Assembly: GCA_009746045.1 (NCBI GenBank)
Contig: RPFO01000154.1
Span: forward strand, 3,910,763-3,974,762
Length of the DNA stretch: 64,000 nt
Origin: Mesostigma viride
Taxonomy: Eukaryota > Streptophyta > Mesostigmatophyceae > Mesostigmatales > Mesostigmataceae
Direction: 5' to 3'
The translations under genes and the position numbers were made by a program. The notes beneath the pieces are model-generated. The model made no database searches. It worked only from the letters and a program-made list of their open reading frames with translations, and was not told the origin of the DNA. How positions within the stretch are numbered: the first letter of the stretch is position 1; every line of letters starts with the position of its first letter. Below, in pieces: positions 38,977 through 50,464 of the stretch.

Positions 38977-41178
38977 TTAGAAGCACTTCCGGTGCACAAT
39001 TGATGGGCCACACTCATCATACTCGCTCTTGTTGATCCATTTGTCCTGGAAATAGGCCCAAGAGGCCATGAGAGAGCCACCGAGCCAGGCGGAGAACTTT
39101 CTGTCAGGAGGGGCCGTGACCTTGACGGTCATATGGCTGGGCGCCAGCGCCGTTATCTCCCTGCGCAAGCGGTCGGCGATGCCAGGAAACATGGTAGACC
39201 CCCCCGAGAGCACGATGTCGCCGTACAGTTCCTTGTGGATATCGGCATCGCAACGCTTGACTGCCCGGTAGACCATCTCATGAATCCCTGCCGAATCCTC
39301 GCCGAGGAGCATTGGGTCAAACAGAGCCTCTGCGCAGCGGAACCGTTCGCTTCCAAGCGTGATTACTCGGCCGTCAGGCATCTCATAGCCTTTTTCGATG
39401 GAAGAGGAGGCTTTCGCGAGCTCGGCCTCGTAGTCGAGGGCAACGTACGCCAGCTTCTCCTTGATGTCACGCACAATGTCGCGCTCAGCTGTGGTAGTGA
39501 AGTAGTAGCCACGCTCCGTCAGAAGCCTCATGAGGTAGCCTGTTAAGTCATGGCCAGCGAGGTCCAGACGCATAATGGCGTGCTGTATAGCGTAGCCTTG
39601 GTAGATCGGGACAGCGTGTGTGACACTGCTGCCAGAATCCAGTACCACACCTGCATGGCAAAGGAAAATTTAACTCGTGAAAAATAGCAGAGGTCAAGCA
39701 AACCATTGAACTGTAAGGTATTCCTGGAAGGCCTATCCATGCTATCAACATTAAGTTAAATTACCATTGCTGTTACTATCCTCATGCTTCACCACAGAGC
39801 CGTACCTCTCACAAGCGCCTTCAATTACATCGTATTTTAGGCCCATTACAACATGGGAACATGGAGGTTGGCCTCCGAACATGGATGTATTTTCCTGCCA
39901 CAAAATCCATGGGGCCCAAACTGCCTTAGCTGTAGGCTGTGCCTTTCCTGCACATCCGAGGAAGGAGCCTGAGGCATAGTATTATGATGATTGCACAGTA
40001 ATACTTCCCTCCCCCCCACCCCCCCTCCCTCCCCCCTCCCTCCCCCTCCTCCCTCCCTCCCTCCCTCCCTCCCTCCCTCCTCCTCCCTCCCTCCCTCCCT
40101 CCCTCCCTCCCTCCCTCCCTCCCTCCCTCCCTCCCTCCCTCCCTCCCTCCCTCCCTCCTCCCTCCCTCCCTCCCTCCCTCCCTCCCTCCCTCCCTCCCTC
40201 CCTCCCTCCCTCCCTCCCTCCCTCCCTCCCTCCCTCCCTCCCTCCCTCCCTCCCTCCCTCCCTCCCTCCCTCCCTCCCTCCCTCCCTCCCTCCCTCCCTC
40301 CCTCCCTCCCTCCCTCCCTCCCTCCCTCCCTCCCTCCCTCCCTCCCTCCCTCCCTCCCTCCCTCCCTCCCTCCCTCCCTCCTCCCTCCCTCCCTCCCTCC
40401 CTCCCTCTACTTATCTACGATCCATGCAGGCGATCCATCCATTGTCCTTCCGCTCATCATGCTGTTGTTCTCTCTAGAGTTTCTTTCACCCACCTGTGAC
40501 TCTCCCGCATGCGTAGAGGGATAGCACGGCCTGCGAGGCGACATACATGGCCGGGACGTTGAACGTCTCAAACATGATCTGGGTCATCCTCTCGCGGTTG
40601 GCCTTGGGGTTCAAGGGGGCTTCCGTCAGCAGAATGGGATGCTCCTCAGGTGCAACGTGGAGCACAGAGTAGAAAACGTGGTGCCAGATCGCCTCCATGT
40701 CATCCCAGTTGGTCACAATGCCGTGGTCGATGGGATACTTGAGGGTAAGGACACCGCGCTTAGACCGAGCCTCCTCACCAAAGTAAGCATTTTTCTGAGC
40801 AGCGCCAATCATGACACCCAGGTGACGCGGACGACCAACTACACTGGGTAGCATGGCCTTGGGAGCATCGTCACCGGCGAAGCCAGCCTGTAGAGGGGAA
40901 AATCATATGGGAAAATTTTGACCAAGTATAAAGCCGGGCTCAATAAAAATACTTCAGAGATCACACATGCACCCATGTCTCAAAAATACCCAAACCCATC
41001 AAGCATAGAACCATCACATAGAAAAACTATGCATATTACATACCATCCTACCTAAAATCATCAAACCACCGCCGTATTCGACCATCGAGGCATGCTTTGC
41101 CAAGTACCCGTACCTTGACCACTCCAGATCCGTTATCGCAGACAAGAATGGCGTCTTCATCAATTACGGCCACAGTGC
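38977..41178 (-). CDS. Actin gene, copy 2 (conventional-like)
   Basis: Minus-strand exons with GT/AG borders: 41178-41114 ([18 protein letters not shown]), 40887-40494 ([20 protein letters not shown] ... [10 protein letters not shown]) and 39650-38977 ([18 protein letters not shown] ... [10 protein letters not shown]). All hallmark actin segments are present, including GRPRH, the D-loop region ([20 protein letters not shown]), [28 protein letters not shown] and the KCF terminus. Actins hydrolyse ATP and polymerise into filaments. Divergent positions ([36 protein letters not shown]) point to a non-housekeeping actin. The initiator Met must lie in an upstream exon that I could not find. Intron 2 holds a (CCCT)n tract and matches the intron position of copy 1. 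Confidence 0.9.
40003..40407. repeat. (CCCT)n tract in actin copy 2, intron 2
   Basis: About 0.4 kb of CCCT repeats (GGGA on the coding strand) between exons 2 and 3, homologous in place and motif to 29674-30612. Confidence 0.95.
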
Positions 41179-42330
41179 CTGCAAAATTCGCCAGGCCATG
41201 TCCATAGAAGAATGCAAACGCAGAAAGGATGTGAGATGCTGCAGGCATGCTTTGCATGTCAGCTGATGTGACAAAGGCATCATCCGCAGCATTTTAAAAT
41301 CCCAACCTTAACCCTGACCCCCTGACCCCACAACCGTTTATCTATTCCTCCACCCCCTAGACCCTCAACGCATTCGCTGCAAGTAAATGACCTTTAGAAC
41401 CGAGATTACCATACAAAATAAAAAGTGTGCCACCGGGATAACAATCGCAATAAGTACTAGTCTATCTCCACGTCTAATCCTATTGACAGTTGTATGCTTC
41501 CAGGTTCCCAGGAGAAAAAAAAAATGCCAACTACGCAAAAGTTTGCCATGCAGCACACCATGGGTCAATATAGGGGGTAAAAAAATAATGAACATGCACC
41601 GCGTTTACGACGGCTGGGCGTGAAGGGGTTACGTTACATCACCGTTTTTGAACGCTGCGTTTTACGTGGCGAAAACTTCACAAAGGGCTTTGCATACCTT
41701 GCCCCTTACCGTCACATTTCTACGCTACGTTTCGAAACGTAGAGTGGATGTAACGTAACAGAGTGGGAGTGTCGGCACTCGGCAGATAGTTGCAAGGTGA
41801 TGCTAGGGGAAGTGGTTCTAGTAAGCTTCTGTAGGCCTAACGGCGCCGCGTCGCGCTGTGTCGGCGCGGCGCCATGTGAAGCACGGACCGCATTGTCTAG
41901 ACTTTGTCATGGAAATGGTGGAAAATAGTGGGAAAATCATAATCTTTTGCGCGGCTTTACATGTGTACGTTAAGTTACGTAGTTTACATCGCCCACGTAA
42001 ACCTGTACGTCTACGTTAAGTTCTACGTCACCCTTTTTCCATTTCATGTATTTACATTGCGTCAACCCCCTGACCCCCTTTACGCCCAACCATGGTGTTT
42101 ACGTGCCTACCGGGTATCTCATGGGTGAGCATTCACAAGTGACGCAAGCCGTGCACAGTCATTGTAGCCCTACAATATTTATTCCAGATGTCATCTCGGA
42201 TGCGCAATCAGAGTCCAAGTGCACTAGGTACGTACTAGGTACATACAAAGGTCTGAGCTGTAACACTAGCCTGCTGCTAATCAATCCACAAGTCTTCTCG
42301 GATCTTTCAGAAGCATAACTAATTGCCAGA
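41179..42330. other. Region between actin copy 2 and the coiled-coil gene
   Basis: Holds the MITE-like inverted repeat at 41628-41759 and several TACGTTA-rich patches (41955-42035). No protein gene is seen. The 5' exon of actin copy 2 should lie at 41179-41400. Confidence 0.4.
41628..41759. mobile_element. MITE-like inverted-repeat element, 132 bp
   Basis: 13-bp perfect terminal inverted repeats GTTACGTTACATC / GATGTAACGTAAC, with an internal palindrome CTACGTTTCGAAACGTAG. No clear target duplication was seen, so the family is open. Confidence 0.45.
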
Positions 42331-45327
42331 TCATCTGCTGTGGCCGCTGACGGATGCGCACTTAGCTTGCAAAAGCTTACCTGTGACAGCTGCTGGAATC
42401 GTTTCGCTTGCCGCCAGCTGCCCGGTCCCCCCAGCGGAGCTCCTCCTGGCCTTCTCGTCAAGTGCCAATCGCATACTTCCCACCTCTGCCAGCCTTGCCT
42501 CTGCCTCCTCACGTGCCCGCACTGCCTCTGCCCGTTGGCTCTCAGCCTCGCAGCAGCCTTCGGCCATCTGCTGCAGGACACGTTGCAACAGGGACAGGCA
42601 AGCCACTCTGTCCGCCTCCACCTTCTCCCCCGCCACCTTGAGGGCCATGACCTCATCCTGAGGCTGCGTTGAAGCCGCAGCTGCCTCCGTAGCCTCTTGT
42701 TGCTGTTCCACAACAACATCAAGGATGTGGGCTTGGAACCATGCCACAAAGGCAGCGGCCCCATCTGATCCCTGGAGGCCACCTTCCAACATTTTTTTCA
42801 CGGCCTGCACCAAGTAGAAGCGTAATCTCACCGCCTCTGCAATGGCCATGCTGAGCTGGTCCTGCAGTAGTCTCGCCTCGCCATCTGCCTTTAACACTTT
42901 CTCCTTCTCTTTTGCCAGGTCATCCATGGCTTGTGTCAGGCTCGCTCGCAGAAGCTCCGCCTCCACGTCGCCAGCTCTTGACACCTGGCGCCGCAGGCGA
43001 GCATCTGATGCTTCCGCCAAGTTGTCCGCATCCGCTAGCTCCAAGCGAACCGCTCTTGCGGGAGCCTGTTTCAGCTCATCTCGCCTACCCTCTGCGTCCA
43101 CAACCACCAAGCATGCTTGACGAGCCATCTGCCTCGCCTCCGGACGCACCAATGCTAATTCCATCGCTGCCTTTTCTCGCTCCGAAGCAGCCTCTCTGGT
43201 AGCCTGTTCCAGGTCCACGCGCAATCCCTCTTCCCTCGCACGCGCCTCTGCCAGCTGCTTCTCCAACCGTGCCGTCGCCAACGCGGCCTCCTTTGCCTTC
43301 CCCTGCTCTTCGGCCAACTTGTGCCAGGCCTGTGCCAGGTACGCCTGGCGAGCGTCCTCTGCCTCAGCACGGGCGTTGGCCATCTTTTCCTCCCACTCAG
43401 CTGCCAATGCAGCCGTCTCCTGTGCCTTGCCTTGCTCTGACACCCTGAGGGCGTCCTTGGCTTTTTCGCACTCCTCCCGCAGTCGCGCAGACTCTGCATC
43501 TGCAGCCGAGAGCTGAGACTGGTACCGGGCTGCCATCGCCGCCGCCTCACCCCGCGCCCTGTTCACCTCCAACGCCAGCGCCTCACGCGCGCGCTTGACG
43601 TCCGCTTGCAGACCCTCTGCTTGTGCACTGATATCCGCCACCCGCTGCTCCAGCTGCGCCGCCAATGCTGCCGCCTGCCCCGCATTCTCCTCTTCCCGTG
43701 AGAGCCTGTCAGCCGTCTGCATCAGGCCCTCTCGCAACTTCCCCACCTCGCAACTGGCATCCACCAGCTGCCTCTCCATGCGGGCCACCTGTCCCTCCGC
43801 CTCGACCCGACCGCCCTGCTCCACCGCCAAGTCCTCCTGTAACTGCGCCACCTGGGACCTCCTCACCTCCACGGCTTCCAGCGCGCCCGCATTGGCCTTC
43901 TCCAGCACTGCCACCTGTCCCTGCAGCGCCAGCGCCTTCCCCTCAGCCTCCTCCCACTGGCGTGCCTTGGCTGCAACTTGCTCCTGCGTGCTCTGCAGCA
44001 CCCCATGGGCAGCCGTCAATTCTTCCTCCTTTGCCGCCAACCGCCTGGCTAACGATGCCTCTCGAGCCTCGCTTGCCGCCAGCTTTGCCAGTGCCTCCTC
44101 CAGCTGAACGTGCAGCGCCCGCTGGCTTGACTGCGTGTCGCATGCCAGCGCGCGGCTTGCTATCAGCTCCTGCAGGTTACATCGTGCATGCAGGTAGTTG
44201 CAACGACTTAGTGCATTGTGAGCTGCTTCGTGAACACTTACTAACTCGTTAGTTCTTCATATTCTCGTGGCCACAGTCACAAGTGCCTGGGAGTCAAGAC
44301 CCAAGCTGAGAGGCCAGAGCAACATCAGCTAGTGGTGGCTGGCCACTATTCCAGCACGTAAGTCGGACCTAGCTGCTGGTTCACCTGGTCCCAAGAGCAT
44401 CCAAATGACCTGCAGGTAGCAAAAGGCGAATTTTTCAGGGCCCAAACTATAAGGCACCAGCTCATCTTTAATGCAAGCCCAGACCAGTGACATTACCGCA
44501 GAGGCTAGTGGCTACACAATGAGCGCTGTCCTCCTACTATACCCAAGTTTGAAATGGGGCCATATACAGTACAAGGGCCCCATGTTCTCTGGAACGGATT
44601 GAATGGCAAGTTACTAAGCGACTAACAGTGTATAAGACTGGTGCCAAGGACATTGACTGCTTTCATGTGGTGCACCGCCTTCATCCCCCGATTCATTTTC
44701 AGCAGTAAACAGCAAACACCCCCTTCGACATGCACCACACAGCTCAGCTGCCCACCATACCTGCGCCAACTTCTGCTGGGCCGCCTCCGCTGCCGCCCGC
44801 GCCTCGTCAGCCATCCGCCACCTGTCCTCCTTTGTCACCGCGAGGGCCTCAGCCAATTTCTGCTGCTCTCTAGCTTCTGACAGCCGAAGGTGGGCGTCTG
44901 CCAGCTGTCCCACCATCTCCTTCTCCCGCGCCCCCATCTGTTTCGATAATGCTTCCGCCCGCACTTCCGCTGCCGCCCTCGCCCGGCTCTCGGCTTCAAT
45001 ATCCGCCGCAACCTCTGCGACCCGCGCCGCCAGCACACGCGCCTCCTCCCTCACTTCTTCCTCTCGTCTTGTCAGTGCCTCCACCGCATTGTCGCGCTCC
45101 ATCAGCTCCGCACTCATATCCTCGATCCTCGACGACTGGGCCAGCAGCTGCTGCTCCGTGGAGGCCAGCGCCGCCCTCGTCGTGCCCAGCTGCGCGGCGG
45201 CCTCGGCGAACTGGGCCTTGAGCTGCTTCGATTCGCGCGTCAGCTCGACCGCAGGCATCACGTGGGCGTGGAAGAGTGTGTCGTAGACATGCCAGGCGTC
45301 GGCCAGGGCGTCGAGCTGGGACTCCAT
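42331..45327 (-). CDS. Long coiled-coil protein gene
   Basis: Two minus-strand exons. Exon 1, 45327-44761, starts MESQLDALADAWHVYDTLFH; I prefer this ATG to the upstream one at 45384. It ends at a GTATGG donor after EAAQQKLAQ. Exon 2 begins at 44169 after a CTGCAG acceptor (ELIASRALACDTQSSQRALH) and stays open to 42331; a GTAAGC donor at about 42383 suggests more exons. The product, about 800 residues, is almost entirely heptad coiled coil rich in Ala, Glu, Arg and Gln, without a membrane segment or other named domain. Such proteins scaffold cytoskeletal or Golgi structures, but nothing here fixes a role. A truncated paralog is at 26150-27385, next to the other actin copy in the same relative order. 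Confidence 0.75.
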
Positions 45328-45399
45328 GGAGGACACCGTGGGAAAGATCTGGTGTGTGTGTGGGGAAAGGGAATTGCGTACCATCGGTCAGCGTGCATG

Positions 45400-46930
45400 A
45401 TCTGGGGGGGGAGGTGTGATAGCGTGTTCATGGGGGGGCAGTGGTGGGGAATAAAATTTGCATGGTCAACGGTACGCAGGGCCACAGCACCAAGCTGGAC
45501 CTAATAGGATATCCACTGTTGTGAGCGAGGCGGTGCCACACCTTGGAATCAAAGGCTCGCCCTTGATTATGCCGTGACTGTATTGGGGAGGGTTACACGT
45601 TGATGTCAGTGCGAAGGTTTATGATTTCGATCAAGGAACCAGGCGCCTGTTATTATAGTTTTGAGCATGAAGCATCCCACTCCCAGAGCACATCCAAGAT
45701 GCTGAACAACACAGGTTGCACATCAGCCCTCAAACCCCATTCCTTCTCATCTCAACGGTCTCCTGGGTTCACACAGGCCCACCTATGATGCATCACCGCC
45801 AGGCATCAGGACTGCTTACAGTGCTCATCGTCACCGTCGCGCAGTTTATCTTGCATGGGCTCATGAGCTGCATCGTTGCATGGGTTGAATAGGGCGGCCA
45901 CGTTATGTTCTTCCTTGATGGGAGCAAGGGCCTCAAGGTACTGATTAAATTGTGGCTGAATACGCTGTGCAGGGTCCAAGCCCACATATTGCCCTCACCA
46001 GTGTAGGTCTGCCATGCAGTTGGCTCTGATTTTCAGAAGTGAGCGTACTAGAGGATCCTCTACTACAGTAAGCTTCCTCGAGGAAGCTTGCTACTAGGCT
46101 TACAATTAACCGCAGGAAGCATGACATGCTGTGCCTGATAATCACGAATAAATCTGCACCATCCGACGCTGTCTTGCTTGTACTGCATGGTCCTGTCACG
46201 GTGCTAATTGCAGGGACCCTGCTCGTGACTATGCACCCAAATTACTCAACTGGCCCAACTTAGCTCACCCCATGACTATCCATGCCTCAAACCATGTGAC
46301 AGTGGCCGCAACCTCACTATCTCGCACACCGATGAAGCCCCACGTGACTTGGATATAAGATTTTGCGGGGATTTCCTCTCTTGCTTGATGCCCATCTCGA
46401 CCCACCTGCACGCCATTCACATGACATATGGACCATGGAGGTGTCGGGCTGCTATACAGGACAAGTTGCTGTATGGTCGGCATCGTTGTGGCCGCAGCTT
46501 ACTAATATCCCTTTCGTGATAACCACTGTAGGCATCTTACTCCACATTTCTGTATCAGACTGGGACATTCGTTGTGCAGGGGTTCAGGTCCGAGTTGAAG
46601 CGGCATCTGACTGCACGAAGTAGCAGCCATCCATCCAAGCATTCATGCATCCAATACCTGTCCAATGCCTGCCTCCAGTGCGCAGCTCAAGTTCGAAAGT
46701 GATTGCTCCAACGCCAGCAGCTGGAACCAGCACAGTTACGATTACGCATAAAAATAAGAGTGGGATAGTGAGTTAGCCAAACTGAAACGATGCATAGAGC
46801 TATTGTGTGCATGATAGCAGTGCTTAATAAAAACAGGCATATCATGTCGTAGCAGCAAGGAGTGGACAGTATTTCTAGTGCATTTGTACAAATAGTTAAA
46901 TTTTACATTCTAATGTAAGAATCAGCCATT
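45400..46930. other. Unassigned stretch upstream of the coiled-coil gene
   Basis: No gene is supported. It contains a perfect 20-bp palindrome at 46070-46089. It probably includes the coiled-coil gene promoter. Confidence 0.4.
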
Positions 46931-46934
46931 ATAT

Positions 46935-47960
46935 TTATAACCAGAAAACATGTACATTCCAGTCCAAGATCATCACGTAATGGCATACGCAGCAATTAGC
47001 AGTGCCTACCTTCTTTTTCTGTCTGATATGCATCTTGTCGGCCAACTGTGCAGCCTTCGATAGAACCCCGGCATGAGATGCAACGTCGCAAGTAGGCATC
47101 AGGTAAACGCTGAGCTTACGCGAAATGGTAAGTGCCAGCTCACCGTCCGCGGCCCCATGACATACTTCCACGTCGGCAGCCGAGGGGCGCCTTTTTAAAG
47201 CGTCAATACCTGATTCCTGATGTTGGGCCGGTTTCTCTTCGCCGGCATAGATGGCGGCCAGATTCTTGGCTTCGCTGGCAGTGTGCGACGTGTCACATGT
47301 CGTTAGTACGAATGCCAGGTGGGTACAGCTAAACGGCCACATGGAGACGCAGTTAATACCCTGCTTCCAAGCGCAAACAGCTCGCGTATGATCTCGCGGT
47401 ACTCGTCGATTATGCCTCGCGGAATGACCCATGTCAATATTGGAAAATGGACTTATACTGATTAGCGGTGCCATTTTGTGCCCAATAATGATATCGAGCA
47501 ATCGCTTTTAGGCTATATTGGAGCTGGCACTAGCTAGCAGCGCATATTTCTGCTAGCATACCAAGGAGATTGATCCAAGACTCCGATTCCATCGCCATCA
47601 AGCGCTCTTGCAACGATGAACACATCCGCATGCATGACGCAATTAACTTATAGTCATAATCGTATCGCTGTGCTCTTTCAGCTTTGGCCTCCACTAATTT
47701 AAGTAAGCCATATATTATGATTGCGCATGCGGGATTAATTGTTTCATATACACCGTGGACAATTTTAGACGTGGGCCCAACACCCCTGCTGAATATCAAC
47801 CTGCGAATGAACCAATTGATTGTCATAACCAATCGACATATCACGCCCACGTGCATGATATATACACCCCCGCCGTGGGTCCTTGATCGCGTCCGCAGTC
47901 CGCACGGTGCACGTGTAACTCCTCAATCACAATTAGGACATGCGATCCGGACTCATCATG
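46935..47960 (-). CDS. Unknown gene X, copy X1 (exons uncertain)
   Basis: An open frame at 47856-47530 encodes VYETINPACAIIIYGLLKLV and YDYDYKLIASCMRMCSSLQE, then MAMESESWINLL, a helical, weakly amphipathic protein. A second minus-strand block near 47430-47360 reads IPRGIIDEYREIIRELFALG before a GTATTA donor-like site. Related pieces occur at 48836-49117 and 25790-26285, so this is a small local gene family. A third ORF (47501-46935) may cover further exons. No function is recognised. The start, splice sites and even single-gene status are uncertain. Confidence 0.4.
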
Positions 47961-48269
47961 GGGTTCTTCTGTCTTGCAGACTCTCTTGTAGTAGAGACTT
48001 TCATCACTGAGGTAAATAGTGTCGTCAGTGGTGCAGCGTAAAACAAATTGGGACAAACGTCACGCGCGACATTTTTTGCGAGTCGCCAGTCGCGTTTCAC
48101 GACATTTTTGCGCCATTTTTCGAGAAGGTGGAAGCCTTTGTCAGGCGCCTTATCCAGACCTTGTGGGAACACTTGCCAGCCTGTCATGCTTTGTCCGTAC
48201 GTGCAACAGATGTGACTGGGCGGTACTCCGTAAGTTTTGCCGTATGATCAGTTACGTTCCGTTCCCGCA

Positions 48270-49334
48270 GGGAAAACCATGTCCATACGTCGAAATAAGC
48301 GGTGGATGCACGACAGTAACCGAGAAGGGCTCCTGCAACGTCCGGCTAAGGCACCTGACAAGACCTTTCTCGCAACAGGGTGGCGTGTTTGTCGCGCGTC
48401 AGTGACTGCAGTTTGTTCCCACGACGTCAGTGTGTCGCGCGTGATTACTACCACAACTTTGGGATATCCATCGAGCATTTCCGTGCAGACGTGTCGCCAA
48501 GCGGGTTGCATGCAGCCTCATGCAGCATGATGGTCCACGTGCTTCAAAAGACGTGCCGTGCCTCAAGAGTTAAGACGACGTGCCGGGCGCTTTGGTAATA
48601 ACGCTCTAGAGGTCGTCTTATTTGAGAGTGGGATCGGAGACTATTTTTTTTGAGACGTTTTAACTTTTTTCGTTTTGCCTTCGTATATCATGCAGGCCTG
48701 CAGCCAGCAGGGTTGAAGGATAAGATTTTAAATTAGGCATGCAGACTTGATGCAGAGGGGACTGTATATATATATATATGCAGCAATTCCGCCGCGCGGC
48801 TAGTACTTACTACTTGGGTTAACTTACTTGGGTTAATGCATTCGACCTATACCCTGCTTCGACATGTACAATATTATTATTTATTGTTATTATTTGCAGC
48901 TGCGCCTAATCATGAGCCCGACGCCGTCAGCATGTTATACGGATCGACTCATGATCTAGATTATAAGCTAAATGAATCCTGCATTCGAATGTACATGTTT
49001 ATGATCATGGAAAGCGGGCGTTGCGTTGGATTTACTCATGGGAATTACCATCATGAGGTGGTTAATTTGGCTTATCAGACTGCGCTGCGCTGCCTGCGCC
49101 GCATCAAATCTGACTAGAGCCCGCAAGCCCCGGCCCAGCGGCGCGCACGTGCCTAGTATTGAATCGCATTGCAAGTGGGTTAATAAGGTTCATCATCAAG
49201 GCACACAAACACTCCGGAGCGGGCGTATAACCTGGGCTGAGTAATACGTGTCAGAGCCAATTGGGGCAATAATGACGTTGCAAAGTGTTCCATTTTTCAG
49301 TCATATTCAAATGGATCAGAATCGTCGACGAATA
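48270..49334 (+). pseudogene. Duplicated segment with gene X copy X2, cut by a LINE
   Basis: Similar to 25280-26215 in direct orientation. The frame 48905-49117 reads PDAVSMLYGSTHDLDYKLNE, SCIRMYMFMIMESGRCVGFT and ends CLRRIKSD, clearly related to copy X1. The next conserved part (ATGGATCAGAATCGTCGACG, 49309-49328) is cut by the (AAGT)n tail of the minus-strand LINE e at about 49333. A TATATATATA run occurs at 48768-48779. Confidence 0.5.
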
Positions 49335-50305
49335 AGTAAGTAAGTAAGCAAGTCAGCAAGTAAGTAAGTAAGTAAGTAAGTACTTGCGTGTCATGCGCAA
49401 AGGCATGCCACGGAGTACTATGCTAATCTCATTAGAAAAAAATAATTACACAAAAGTTTGAACAAATATCGTCTGCATCATTCCCCAAGGTTCCATTAAG
49501 CACTAGATGGGGATGTAATCCTCATCCCAGCTGTCCTCTACTGTAATGGCAGACGAGGCGGTAGTGTAGCGGCTATCCTTGACAGGGCCAATAACCTCCA
49601 CCTGCGGACTTCTACCCGGGCTAGCAACGGGCCCGGCGCGGGGCCCGTGGGGAGAAAACAGGAGCATACTACCCCTCAGGAAGGTACTTATCGCAGATGG
49701 CAGCCCATTTCTCCTTGTCAATCATGCGGGCGCGGAGTACTACGGATAGTCCCAGAAGCCCTGCATCTTCAAGCAGTTGTGTCACATAGGTCCGGGTCGC
49801 GCCGCGCCGGTGCCCGGCGCGCGCAAGTTTGCCAGTGGTTTGCGATGGGACAAGGAGACCCTGCCATAGGAGGAGGTGTCTACCTGGTTGGCCCGTCTTA
49901 AGCCCCCTGGCAGGGCCCACATCGGTATTCACCTGGTGTGTGCGGGCAAGATGGCCGGCAAAGAGGAGGCGGCGGTGTCGGATGGTATGGGTGACAAGAG
50001 GGAGCTCGCAGTAGAGCTCGGCCCGGGTGCGGCGTTCTTGGTAGCGGACGCCGAGGATATGACGGAGCATTCGAGTGACGGTGCCGTCACTGAGCTGCTG
50101 GCTCAGCGCCTGGTCCAGGGTCCACGCGCCTCGCAGCCGTAATTAAAGGAGGATGCTGAGGACAAGGGCCTTGAACAGATTGCGCTTGCGTCGCTCACTC
50201 AGGTAGCGGCAGGTCCAGAACCTGTCGAGGCGGCGTCCAGACTCCAGAGGGCCGCCCAGGCCTGGCCAATGCGGGTGTTGATGTCGTCGGCCGTGGAGGG
50301 AAGCC
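49335..50305 (-). mobile_element. LINE family e 3' part, minus strand
   Basis: The minus-strand frame 50070-49669 reads MLRHILGVRYQERRTRAELY, RHRRLLFAGHLARTHQVNTD and LRARMIDKEKWAAICDKYLP. The 3' end (49379-49460) and its (AAGT)n tail (49333-49380) match, inverted, 52110-52231. It is one arm of a large inverted repeat with 51310-52231. Confidence 0.88.
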
Positions 50306-50307
50306 AG

Positions 50308-50464
50308 CTACCAAGGCAAGTAGTGATGAAGGAGACCACCCCCAAGTCTGTGGGGGCTCCGCGTGTGAACGCGTATGGCATTGATAGTGATTCGGGCCGT
50401 GGTGCCCACAACCCTGTTGTAACTAGGACCTAGATAGCTTACATCATCCATTCCATCCCATGTT
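50308..50464 (+). mobile_element. LINE family b 3' fragment, split by LINE e (continues 52232-52308)
   Basis: GGAGACCACCCCCAAGTCTG through TAGATAGCTTACATCATCCA to ATCCCATGTT. After the 1767-bp LINE e insertion it resumes at 52232 with ATCCCATGTTCCCCTCCCAC, the CACGTGACGCAGTCACGCG palindrome (one base changed) and the (TTAA)n tail. Confidence 0.85.

Noticed and set aside
39991-40524. Pro/Ser-rich ORF in the CCCT tract
   Set aside because: Microsatellite artefact in the intron of actin copy 2.
43595-44252. Long Ser/Ala- and Pro-rich plus-strand ORFs
   Set aside because: Antisense shadows of the Ala/Glu-rich coiled-coil exon.
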